NCBI GenBank assembly: GCA_964480915.1
Contig: CAYZRS010000019.1
Span: 22,952-86,951, forward strand
DNA length: 64,000 nucleotides
Source: CAWGCE01 sp964480915
GTDB lineage: Bacteria > Planctomycetota > Planctomycetia > Pirellulales > Pirellulaceae
Reading direction: 5' to 3'
Position numbers and translations under genes: made by a program
In this document: positions 9,656-17,785 of the stretch, one piece after another
How the letters are laid out: each line of letters begins with the position of its first letter
How positions within the stretch are numbered: the first letter of the stretch is position 1
The notes under the pieces: generated by a model
What the model was told of the DNA's origin: nothing
Database searches by the model: none
What the model saw: only the letters and a program-made list of their open reading frames with translations

Positions 9656-10000
9656 CGTCCGTGACTCCATTTCCTGCAGTGAGCATTCCTGACCAAAACT
9701 CATTCCGAACAAGCTCCGCCTGATTGCTTTTACTCGCTCAAGTTTATCGCAGTTGTCAAATCTCGGACAATCCGATTCGCTAGCATTGGCTAAAAGGGGA
9801 ACGGCTGAAACTTGGGCAAAGCGCGTTGACGGCACGGACCGCCGCTTGACGGTGGACGATTGCGATTCGAGAATACCGGGGATTCCTTGACCAAGAGGCC
9901 GGGCAGACGCCGGTTAGGGTAATCCTGCACCCCTCGGATGGACAGTTCGAGACATTTTCATTTTCATTTTCATGAGACTCAACTTCCACGGGGCCCAGCG
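9656..10000. other. Divergent intergenic region, 345 bp
   Basis: This separates the minus-strand nucleotidyltransferase-like gene from the plus-strand DUF1080 gene and should hold both promoters. A candidate plus-strand promoter is TTGACG (9846-9851), a 17-base spacer and GAGAAT (9869-9874). A short tandem CATTTT repeat (three copies, about 9954-9972) lies shortly before the DUF1080 gene. No gene is visible. Confidence 0.4.
9846..9874 (+). promoter_or_regulatory. Candidate sigma70-type promoter for DUF1080 gene
   Basis: TTGACG, a 17-base spacer and GAGAAT, about 127 bp upstream of the ATG at 10001. The -35 matches 5 of 6 and the -10 matches 4 of 6 consensus bases. It was found by eye and planctomycete promoter consensus is poorly known, so this is tentative. 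Confidence 0.25.
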
Positions 10001-10804
10001 ATGAGCAAACATGCATACCCTTTATTGATTTCACTAGTCATTGCAGTGTCCGCCTCATGCCATGAAGGGGACGAACATGGCGATCATCACGGTGGAGGCA
10101 ACTGGCAAGTTCTCTTGCAGGGGGATGGCACCGATGCTTGGCGTGGTTACAACAAGCCCGAACTTCCCGCCGGTTGGGTCGTCGAAGAGGGAGCGTTGTG
10201 TCTGAAGGAACCGGGTGGCGGTGATGTGATCACCAGCGACAAATTCGCCGATTTCGAATTTGTTTTCGAGTGGAAAGTTTCGGAGGCCGGCAATAGTGGC
10301 GTGATGTACCGCGTCTCGGAAGGCGATCATGCGCCCTACGTGACGGGGCCCGAATACCAAGTTCTCGACAATGAAAAACACAGCGACAATAAGACCGACC
10401 TGACCTGCTCAGGCGCGCTCTACGGCCTGTATGCGACCGACCGATCTGCGGTAAAACCGGTCGGGCAGTGGAATCAGGCAAAGATTTTGCTCGACGGCAA
10501 TCATCTTGAACACTGGCTCAACGGCAAAAAAGTCGTTGATTGCGAATTCGGCAGCGACGATTGGAAGAAGGTTCTGTCCGCTTCCAAATTCGCCGATTGG
10601 GAAAAATTCGCCAAGAACCGGGTCGGTCACATCGCGCTCCAAGATCACGGTGACCAAGTTTGGTATCGCAACATGCGAATCCGTTCGCTCGGTGGCGCTC
10701 ATGGCGAGCACCGAGGGGACGGCGATGGCGATGCGCCTGAGCGTGAGCACCAACAAAAAGAGGAAGCGGATCACGAAGCCAGTCCGACGGACGTTCCGCA
10801 ATAG
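10001..10804 (+). CDS. DUF1080 (3-keto-disaccharide hydrolase-like) secreted protein
   Basis: A 267-residue protein with an N-terminal export signal ending in VSASC, a possible though non-ideal lipobox. The DUF1080 domain runs from about residue 33 to 230: WQVLLQGDGTDAWRGY, GWVVEEGALCL, FADFEFVFEWKV, NSGVMYRV, and the end block RVGHIALQDHGDQVWYRNMRIR. This is the concanavalin-like fold abundant in planctomycetes and linked to glycan hydrolysis. Both ends are unusual: residues just after the signal are His/Asp/Glu-rich (CHEGDEHGDHHGGG) and the C-terminal tail is again His/Glu/Asp-rich, which suggests metal binding. I chose ATG 10001 because the predicted signal begins there. Confidence 0.88.
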   Translation: MSKHAYPLLISLVIAVSASCHEGDEHGDHHGGGNWQVLLQGDGTDAWRGYNKPELPAGWVVEEGALCLKEPGGGDVITSDKFADFEFVFEWKVSEAGNSGVMYRVSEGDHAPYVTGPEYQVLDNEKHSDNKTDLTCSGALYGLYATDRSAVKPVGQWNQAKILLDGNHLEHWLNGKKVVDCEFGSDDWKKVLSASKFADWEKFAKNRVGHIALQDHGDQVWYRNMRIRSLGGAHGEHRGDGDGDAPEREHQQKEEADHEASPTDVPQ

Positions 10805-10927
10805 AAGCGAGCCGCTGATTCGAGTATTCTCTAAGGACGCGGCCCGTTGCCACGGCCGCGACCTGTCGACCATCGCTTGGGCGTTGGCGCTCGCTCCAAC
10901 GTCACGCATTGCATTGAGTTTTATCGG

Positions 10928-11380
10928 ATGAGTGAATCAAACCCAGCGGTTGTCTGTCGGGGCGTGCGAGGCGCCACCACTGTGTCGAGCAATTCCCGCG
11001 CCGACATCCTTCAGGAAACGCGACGTCTACTGGCCGTCATGATTCGCCGGAATGGGATGGAAGCTCGCGACGTGGCCAGCGCTATCTTTAGCGTCACGCC
11101 CGATTTGAATGCGGAATTCCCAGCCTTGGCAGCTCGCCAATTTGGCTGGATGGATGTGCCCCTACTATGCACGAATGAAATCCCTGTCCCCGAATCGTTG
11201 GGCAACTGCATACGTATCCTCGTTCACTGGAATACTTCCACTCCCCAGAACGAGATTCAGCACATCTACCTCAAGGATGCCGTGAGTTTGCGGCCCGATC
11301 TGTCCGATTTAGATCCGGTAAACTGGGACGAACTTGAATCTTGGATTCAAGCTTACTCCCCCTCTCCCGACAATCCTTAA
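10928..11380 (+). CDS. aroH: Chorismate mutase, AroH type
   Basis: Converts chorismate to prephenate on the route to phenylalanine and tyrosine. The 150-residue protein is the monofunctional trimeric AroH class (Bacillus type), not the AroQ helical class. Marks are CRGVRGATTV at the N-terminus with the active-site Arg, the LLCTNEIPVPESLGNCIRILVHW core, and IYLKDAVSLRPDL at the C-terminus with the second substrate-binding Arg. ATG 10928 is chosen because the fold begins a few residues later; the open frame upstream is not protein-like. It stands alone, 123 bp after the DUF1080 gene. Confidence 0.95.
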   Translation: MSESNPAVVCRGVRGATTVSSNSRADILQETRRLLAVMIRRNGMEARDVASAIFSVTPDLNAEFPALAARQFGWMDVPLLCTNEIPVPESLGNCIRILVHWNTSTPQNEIQHIYLKDAVSLRPDLSDLDPVNWDELESWIQAYSPSPDNP

Positions 11381-11438
11381 TCTTCGGCCAACCCGCAAAG
11401 ATTCCCCCGCAATGGGGATCGGGTTGAAAGAACAATGT

Positions 11439-11464
11439 GGTCTCCCTACCGTGTAGGTGAGACC
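11439..11464 (+). other. Intergenic hairpin upstream of the dehydrogenase/HEAT/heme gene
   Basis: GGTCTC-CCTAC pairs with GTAGG-t-GAGACC across a very short loop: 11 base pairs with one bulged T. It lies 59 bases after the aroH-type gene and ends 26 bases before the next ATG (11491). There is no T-run, so it is either a weak terminator or a 5'-leader structure of the following gene. Confidence 0.45.
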
Positions 11465-11490
11465 GTTGCGACCCCATGAGATAGGCAAGC

Positions 11491-14400
11491 ATGAATTCTA
11501 CGAACCGACTCCGACCCTGGCTGCTGGCCTTGGCATTCTTATTCTCCTGCTTGCCGGATGCTTCAGCGCAGCAACGCACAGCCAAGATTCCGAAGGCAGC
11601 CTTGGATGCGATGAACAATTTCACCCTGGCTCCAGGGATGAAGGTCTCGTTGTTCGCGGCCGAACCAATGCTGGCGAACCCAGTTGCTTTCACGATCGAT
11701 GCCAAGGGTCGGCTCCTCATCTGCGAAACCTACCGGCAAGAGAAAGGAGTCGAAGACAACCGTGATCACGAAAGCTGGGTCACCGATGACCTCGCTTCGC
11801 AGACCGTCGAAGATCGCCTGAAGCTCTACCAAAAACATCTCAGGCAGGGCATCAAGGACTACTCGAAGCACCAAGACCGCATCCGCATGCTGGTCGATCG
11901 GGACGGCAACGGGAAAGCCGATATTTCAACCGTCTACGTCGACGGGTTTGATGACCCGCTGGAAGGCACCGGCGCTGGGATCCTGGAACACGACGGTTTC
12001 GTGTTCTACTCCTGCATTCCCAAACTGTGGGCCTTTCGCGATACCAATAACGATGGCAAGGCCGACCAACGCGGTGTGCTGAGCGAAGGTTACGGAGTCC
12101 GCGTTGCGTTTCGCGGGCACGATCTGCACGGCCTGAATGTTGGCCCGGACGGCCGGCTCTATTTTACGATCGGCGACCGGGGGCTTAACGTCAAAACGAA
12201 GAACGGCCGGATCAAAAATATTGAATCGGGCGCCGTCCTCCGCTGCGAACTGAGTGGTGCCAATCTAGAGATCGTCGCAACCGGCCTGCGCAATCCGCAA
12301 GACCTCGCCTTCGACGACTATGGAAATCTTTTTACCTGCGACAACAATTGTGACAACGGCGATCGGGCTCGCTGGCTGCATGTCGTCGATGGTGCCGATT
12401 ACGGTTGGCGGATGGCTTTTCAATACATGGCCAAATCGTCGCCATGGTTTCGTGAACGCATGTGGGAACCACGTCACGAAACGCAACCGGCTTTCATCTT
12501 GCCGCCGGTCGAGAACTTTGCAGACGGCCCAGCGGGCATCGCGTTCTATCCCGGCACAGGCTTGCCTGCCGATTACCGCGGCAACTTCTTCTTATGTGAC
12601 TTCCGCGGTACGGCAGAATTCAGTGGCGTCCACACGTTTAAAATGAGGCCGCATGGCGGTTCGTTCCGGCTGATCGATCCGGAAGAGTTCCTGTGGAAGT
12701 GCTTGGCGACCGACGTTCAATTCGGAAACGATGGCCGACTCTATCTCACCGACTGGATCGAAGGCTGGACAGGTACAGGAAAAGGACGCGTCTACCAAGT
12801 TTTTCATCCCGAGGCATCGCAAGAAAAAGTGGTCGCAGAATCGGCTCAATTGTTGGCCGCAGATATCTCGCGTGCCAAAGAGGATGCACTCGCTCGTCTC
12901 CTGGCGCACCCGAACCAACGCGTTCGACAACGAGGGCAATTCGAATTGGCTCGCCGTGGCAAAGTGGACGCGTTGGCTCAGGTGGCTCAAACCTCCAAAA
13001 TTCAATTCGCCAAATTGCATGCCGTGTGGGGATTGGGACAGATCGCACGTTCGAGTGAAAAAGCGGCCCCTGAGGCGCTAAGAGAATTAGAAGCACTAGC
13101 TCGTGACACCGATTTCCATGTTCGCGCCGCCGTCCTAACCATCTTCGGCGATACCGGATACCAGCCGGCCGCTCAGCGATTGATCGACGGGCTGAAGGAT
13201 CCTAGCCTCGCCGTTCAGCGCGAAGCGGCGATCGCTTTGGGAAAACTGGGCGAACGAAAAGCGACCGCTTCGCTGATTGAGTTCTTAGCTCGACACAACG
13301 ATGCGGATGCCGTTTTGCGGCACGCCGGCGTCATGGGACTGGTCGGGTGTGCCAGCGAGATCGACCTGCGGCAATTGGTCGATCATGAAAACAAAGCGGT
13401 TCGTTTAGGCGCCGTCTTAACGCTCCGCCGACGCGGCAGTGAGGAGATTGCACGATTCCTGGAAGACGAAAACGAATTCATCGTCGAAGAAGCGGCTCGC
13501 GGCATCTATGACACGCCAATCTACAATGCGTATCCGGCACTGGCCAAGATGGTACTGACGGCCAACGCCTCGGATGTCGTTTTGACACGGGCCGCCAATG
13601 CCTGCTTGCGTCTGGGCACGGAGAATCACGCCAAAGCGGTTGTGCTGTTAGCACGCAACGACAAGAAACCGGTCCTGGCACGTTCGGAGGCCATGGACGT
13701 GCTTGCGAACTGGGTCGATACCCCAGTTCGCGATCGGATCACAGGAATGTGGCGTCCCATCGAAGGCGACAAACGATCGGCATCGTCGGTCAAGAAGGTG
13801 CTGAAGGGGCAACTGCTAAATCTGCTGCAGAGCAACCATGAGATTCGCACACGAGCGGCCACGTTGGCCGGCAAACTCAACATGACAGAGGCGGCAGGTC
13901 AACTTGACGAATTGCTGTGGAACGAGAAGCGAGATGCGAAAGAGCGGGCCGGTGCCCTGCTCTCTTTGGGCGATCTGAAACCGAAGAATCTCGATGCGAC
14001 GCTCGCCAAGGCGCTCGCCAGCGACAAAGAACGGATTCGCGCGGCCGCCCGCATCGTGCTGGCAACGAACACGCCGGCCGCTGCGCTGCCAGAATTGAAA
14101 AAGGCGATCGCATCGGGAGATCAACTCGAAAAACAATCTGCCATCTTCATGCTTTCGAAATTGAACAATAAGGATTCGGACAAAATCCTGCTCTCGATCC
14201 TACGAGCATTGGAGGCAGGCAAAGTCTATCCGGCGGTCCGGCTCGACATCCTGGAAGCGGGGCGCAAGCGAAGTGGCGATAACCCACTCGTCAAAGAGCT
14301 GATGGACAAGTACGTTTCCAAATGGGATGCCAACGACCCGCTCGCCCCGTATCGTGACGCCTTAGAAGGTGGTGATGCGACCCGTGGAGAAGCCCTCTTT

Positions 14401-14787
14401 CGCGAACGGATTTCGTTACAATGCGTGCGCTGCCACAAAGTCAACGGCGACGGCGGCAACGTAGGGCCCGACATTTCGAAAGTGGCGGCCAGTAAATCGC
14501 GCGTCGAGATCCTGGAATCGATCGTCCTTCCCAACAAGGAGATTGCGAAGGGATACGAGACCATTATCGCCGACCTCGATTCGGGCAAAACGGTGTCCGG
14601 AATTCTGCTCAAGAAGTCCAAAGAGGAATTGACGCTCCGGACGACCGAGGATGAAACCCTCACTATTCCCGTCGGTTCGATCGAGGACATTCGGAAGGGG
14701 AAGTCTTCCATGCCGGAGAATTTGATCGATCAACTCTCCTCATTCGACCTACGGGACCTGATCGAATACCTTTCGCAGCTAAAGTAG
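11491..14787 (+). CDS. Exported membrane-bound dehydrogenase / HEAT-repeat / c-type heme protein
   Basis: A 1098-residue protein of a planctomycete-typical architecture. A signal peptide (about 1-27) is followed by a beta-propeller-like 'putative membrane-bound dehydrogenase' domain (TIGR02604 type, about 45-430), with GLNVGPDGRLYFTIGDRG and GLRNPQDLAFDDYGNLFTCD. A long HEAT/PBS-lyase-like helical repeat region covers about 450-930. The end is a 'putative heme-binding' domain (TIGR02603 type) with one CxxCH heme site at about residue 978 (CVRCHK). Such proteins are thought to oxidise extracellular substrates and pass electrons to a cytochrome; the substrate here is unknown. No DUF1501/DUF1549 partner is adjacent. 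Confidence 0.92.
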   Translation: MNSTNRLRPWLLALAFLFSCLPDASAQQRTAKIPKAALDAMNNFTLAPGMKVSLFAAEPMLANPVAFTIDAKGRLLICETYRQEKGVEDNRDHESWVTDDLASQTVEDRLKLYQKHLRQGIKDYSKHQDRIRMLVDRDGNGKADISTVYVDGFDDPLEGTGAGILEHDGFVFYSCIPKLWAFRDTNNDGKADQRGVLSEGYGVRVAFRGHDLHGLNVGPDGRLYFTIGDRGLNVKTKNGRIKNIESGAVLRCELSGANLEIVATGLRNPQDLAFDDYGNLFTCDNNCDNGDRARWLHVVDGADYGWRMAFQYMAKSSPWFRERMWEPRHETQPAFILPPVENFADGPAGIAFYPGTGLPADYRGNFFLCDFRGTAEFSGVHTFKMRPHGGSFRLIDPEEFLWKCLATDVQFGNDGRLYLTDWIEGWTGTGKGRVYQVFHPEASQEKVVAESAQLLAADISRAKEDALARLLAHPNQRVRQRGQFELARRGKVDALAQVAQTSKIQFAKLHAVWGLGQIARSSEKAAPEALRELEALARDTDFHVRAAVLTIFGDTGYQPAAQRLIDGLKDPSLAVQREAAIALGKLGERKATASLIEFLARHNDADAVLRHAGVMGLVGCASEIDLRQLVDHENKAVRLGAVLTLRRRGSEEIARFLEDENEFIVEEAARGIYDTPIYNAYPALAKMVLTANASDVVLTRAANACLRLGTENHAKAVVLLARNDKKPVLARSEAMDVLANWVDTPVRDRITGMWRPIEGDKRSASSVKKVLKGQLLNLLQSNHEIRTRAATLAGKLNMTEAAGQLDELLWNEKRDAKERAGALLSLGDLKPKNLDATLAKALASDKERIRAAARIVLATNTPAAALPELKKAIASGDQLEKQSAIFMLSKLNNKDSDKILLSILRALEAGKVYPAVRLDILEAGRKRSGDNPLVKELMDKYVSKWDANDPLAPYRDALEGGDATRGEALFRERISLQCVRCHKVNGDGGNVGPDISKVAASKSRVEILESIVLPNKEIAKGYETIIADLDSGKTVSGILLKKSKEELTLRTTEDETLTIPVGSIEDIRKGKSSMPENLIDQLSSFDLRDLIEYLSQLK

Positions 14788-14835
14788 TGACTATTGCTTG
14801 ACCTGTCACTTCTTGAGAGCTAGCCTCACACAGCG

Positions 14836-14905
14836 GTGCTGCCGCATGCGAGCAGCACGCCCCCGTTCCGAGCCGTTCCGTCGGCTCGGCGAATGGAAAA
14901 CGGGG
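14836..14905 (+). other. Two adjacent strong RNA hairpins between genes
   Basis: The first hairpin is GTGCTGC / GCAGCAC (14836-14858, nine-base loop). The second is nested: an outer stem CCCCGTT (14861-14867) with AACGGGG (14899-14905) and an inner perfect stem CCGAGCCG / CGGCTCGG (14868-14875, 14882-14889) with a six-base loop. They fill most of the 153 bp between the dehydrogenase gene and the adaptor gene. There is no T-run. They could attenuate transcription, protect an mRNA end, or lie in the leader of the following gene. Confidence 0.5.
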
Positions 14906-14940
14906 CTTTCCTCAATCGTTGTCCCACGAAAGGTTGATCG

Positions 14941-16377
14941 ATGGAGTTCGTGATTTACCAAACAGTTCGTAGCCTGCTGCTGCTTCTCATTTTCGGCACT
15001 TGCTCTGGATTGGCTGCTCAAGAGCCCAAATCACCTCCGGCGCCGGTAACTCAAGAAGCCCAAGCGGCAGAAGCACCGACCGAAACCCAAGCAGAAAAAG
15101 CAGACGACTCGACCGAAGAGACACCAGCCGACGCGGACAAGGAAGCGGATGCGGAATCAGCAGACGAGGATTCCAAGAGTGACGAATCGTCAGCAGACGA
15201 CGAAGACGAGCAGGACGAAGAGGAAAAAAAAGAGGACAAGATCACGCTCAGCGGCCACTTCGCTGCTGAAAAATATAAGGTCGTCGCCGTTCGTCCTAAG
15301 AAGTGGACGACGTTTAAGGTCGTCGAGCATGTCGCTCACGGCACCGAGGTCAAGAAGGGCGACACGCTCGTTCAATTCGACGCAATCTCGATCGACGAAT
15401 CGCTGGCCGATGCCGAAACAGAAATCAAACTCAGCGAACTCGCGCTGATGGAATCGGAACATAAACTCAACCTGCTGAAGAAAACCGTCCCGATGCGACT
15501 CGAAGCGGCCGAACGGGCCGAACGGATCGCTACGGAAAATCTAAAGCGTTTCCTCACCATCAAGCGAAACTCGCGAAAGCGTTCGGCCGAACGGAGCGTC
15601 ACGAGCGCCGAACGGTGGCTCGCCTACCAACAAGAAGAGCTGAACCAGCTCGAAAAAATGTACAAAGCGGATGACCTCACTGAAGAGACCGAAGAGATCA
15701 TTTTGCTGCGAACGCGCCACGACGTGGAATCGGCCGAATATTCTCTGCAGCGTTCCAGAGAGTATTCCGAAGAGGCACTCGCTGTCGACATCCCCCGTTT
15801 AGAGGAATCGATGGAAGAGGCCGTTCGCAAAGCCGCCTTGGCATTGGAAGAGAGCCGACTGACGCTGCCAGCCGATTTGGAAGAGGCGGAACATAAACAC
15901 CACAACAAACAGGTTCAGCATGAACGACTCGTCGATCGCTACGAGCGTCTGCAAGCCGATCGCGAATTGATGACATTGACAGCGCCAATCAGTGGCACGG
16001 TCTATCATGGCAAGCCGAACCACGGTAAGTGGTCCGACCCATCCTCACTGGCCAGCGTTTTGCGACCCGGCGGCATCGTCAAACCGAACCAATCGATCCT
16101 TACCGTGGTCAAGCTGACTCCGATCCAAATCACGAGCTGGGTTAAGGAAGAAGACCTGCCGACGCTGATGGAGGGAACGTCCGGTACGGTCAAACCGACG
16201 GCCTATCCAGAAAGCGAGTTCCCCGCCACGATCAAGTCACTGGCGACCGTTCCTGCGGGAACCAAGTTTCAAGCGGTATTGGAATTGGGAGACATTCCAG
16301 ACGAACTGTCGATCGTTCCCGGAATGACTTGCAAAGTAGAATTCGCCAAGGAGACGGACGAAGAGGAGAGCGAATAG
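14941..16377 (+). CDS. HlyD/RND-type periplasmic adaptor protein
   Basis: A 478-residue exported protein. A signal peptide (about 1-27) is followed by a very acidic low-complexity stretch (about 35-100, runs of Glu/Asp/Ala/Ser). Next comes a barrel-sandwich half-motif (EHVAHGTEVKKGDTLVQFD, about 122-142), a long coiled coil (about 150-340), the returning half-motif 'LTAPISGTVYHG' near 345, and a beta-barrel domain. This is the order of membrane-fusion adaptors that bridge an inner-membrane pump to an outer channel. No ABC, RND or outer-membrane partner is adjacent, so its pump is unknown. The AAAGG ribosome-binding site just upstream supports ATG 14941. The prenyltransferase-repeat gene follows after 55 bp and may be co-transcribed. 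Confidence 0.85.
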   Translation: MEFVIYQTVRSLLLLLIFGTCSGLAAQEPKSPPAPVTQEAQAAEAPTETQAEKADDSTEETPADADKEADAESADEDSKSDESSADDEDEQDEEEKKEDKITLSGHFAAEKYKVVAVRPKKWTTFKVVEHVAHGTEVKKGDTLVQFDAISIDESLADAETEIKLSELALMESEHKLNLLKKTVPMRLEAAERAERIATENLKRFLTIKRNSRKRSAERSVTSAERWLAYQQEELNQLEKMYKADDLTEETEEIILLRTRHDVESAEYSLQRSREYSEEALAVDIPRLEESMEEAVRKAALALEESRLTLPADLEEAEHKHHNKQVQHERLVDRYERLQADRELMTLTAPISGTVYHGKPNHGKWSDPSSLASVLRPGGIVKPNQSILTVVKLTPIQITSWVKEEDLPTLMEGTSGTVKPTAYPESEFPATIKSLATVPAGTKFQAVLELGDIPDELSIVPGMTCKVEFAKETDEEESE

Positions 16378-16432
16378 CTTTCGTCGTCGGATTTTTAATT
16401 CCGCGTTTTCGCCTGCAACAAGAGACGGCAAC

Positions 16433-17677
16433 ATGCATTCCATGCAAGTTTTCAAGTTCATCGCCCGGACCAGTTGGTTGGTACTTTCGTGGCTCTGCAT
16501 GACCCATTTCGCGGCCGTTAGCGCAGAGGAAGCGAATTCGTTCTTGGACAACACGCCACGGCCCAAACCGGTCACAGCGCCCTCGTCCGAGGAATTGAAC
16601 GGAGCGATTCAGCGAGGCGTCACCTTTCTATTGGAATCGCAAAACAAGAACGGCAGCTGGGGAAGTGCGACGCAAACGAAAGACCTCAATATTTACGCTC
16701 CGATCCCGGGCGCGCACCACGCTTTTCGCGCCGGAGTCACCAGCCTGGCGATTTCTGCCCTGCTGCAAGCCAAGCCGAGGATGGGCGAAGACGATCGCGA
16801 CCTCATCGATGATTCGGTAGACCATGCGGCCGATTGGCTCGAACAGCACTTGCCTCGAGTCAAGCGCGCCTCGGGCGATGCGATCTACAACGTTTGGGGC
16901 CACTCGTACGGCATCGAAGCGCTAAGCGATTTGCTTCAGAATCAGGAGACGCAAACGGTCAGTTCGGAACGGCCCGAAGTTTGGAAACAACTGATCCGGG
17001 AACAGATGGATTTGCTAGGTCGGTACGAATCGGTCGACGACGGCTGGGGATACTATGATTTCCGAGCCCACGCCAAACAACCTTCGGGCAGTCCCACCAG
17101 TTTTACGACAGCGACCGTCCTCGCGGCGCTTCACAAGGCCAAAGAAGCTGGTATCGAAGTTCCGCAGAAACTTGTCGACAGCGGCGTGACGCTGATTCAG
17201 CGTACGCGGAAGCCCGATTTTAGCTACTTCTATTCGGCGAACGGAGCGACGTTGAATCAACCGATGCGTTCCATCAATCGGCCGGGGGGAAGCCTGGGCC
17301 GTTCACAGGTTTGCAATCTGGCTCTCCGGCTTTGGGACGATGAAGAAGTGACCAACGAAGTCCTGAACGTGTGGCTCGATCGCCTGTTCGCTCGGAATCT
17401 GTGGCTCGACATCGGTCGCAAGCGGCCGGTTCCTCATGAGTCGCACTTTTTGGTGGCCGGCTATTTCTATTACTACGGCCACTGGTATGCCGCTCGCAGT
17501 TTCGAATTCTTGGAAGCATCGGACCGGCGACGTCACGCGGTACAAATGAGTCGCCTCATCTGCGACAAACAAGAACGGGATGGGACGTGGTGGGACTATC
17601 CCTTTTACGCCTACCATCGACCGTACGGAACCGCGATGGCCGTCATGACGCTGCTCCACTGTGCCGACGAGCTATAA
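16433..17677 (+). CDS. Exported prenyltransferase/squalene-oxidase-repeat protein
   Basis: A 414-residue protein with a signal peptide (about 1-31), then alpha/alpha-toroid repeats of the terpene cyclase/prenyltransferase type: AIQRGVTFLLESQNKNGSWG near residue 52, 'DGWGYYDFRAH' near 200 and QERDGTWWDYPFY near 380. The DXDD motif of true squalene-hopene cyclases is not seen, and secretion argues against a cyclase role. Planctomycetes carry many such exported repeat proteins of unknown function. It ends 108 bp before the convergent permease gene. Confidence 0.82.
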   Translation: MHSMQVFKFIARTSWLVLSWLCMTHFAAVSAEEANSFLDNTPRPKPVTAPSSEELNGAIQRGVTFLLESQNKNGSWGSATQTKDLNIYAPIPGAHHAFRAGVTSLAISALLQAKPRMGEDDRDLIDDSVDHAADWLEQHLPRVKRASGDAIYNVWGHSYGIEALSDLLQNQETQTVSSERPEVWKQLIREQMDLLGRYESVDDGWGYYDFRAHAKQPSGSPTSFTTATVLAALHKAKEAGIEVPQKLVDSGVTLIQRTRKPDFSYFYSANGATLNQPMRSINRPGGSLGRSQVCNLALRLWDDEEVTNEVLNVWLDRLFARNLWLDIGRKRPVPHESHFLVAGYFYYYGHWYAARSFEFLEASDRRRHAVQMSRLICDKQERDGTWWDYPFYAYHRPYGTAMAVMTLLHCADEL

Positions 17678-17785
17678 TTCTCCGCCATACGCTTTCGACC
17701 GATGTGCGCGGCGGCGATTCCTCACCCACAACACGATTGTGGAAATCGCAGAACCAACGCCGCCGGACAAATCTCAAGCCGCCGA

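Noticed and set aside
16433..17677. Squalene-hopene cyclase
   Set aside because: The protein has a signal peptide and no DXDD motif and is shorter than true cyclases; only the repeat fold is shared.
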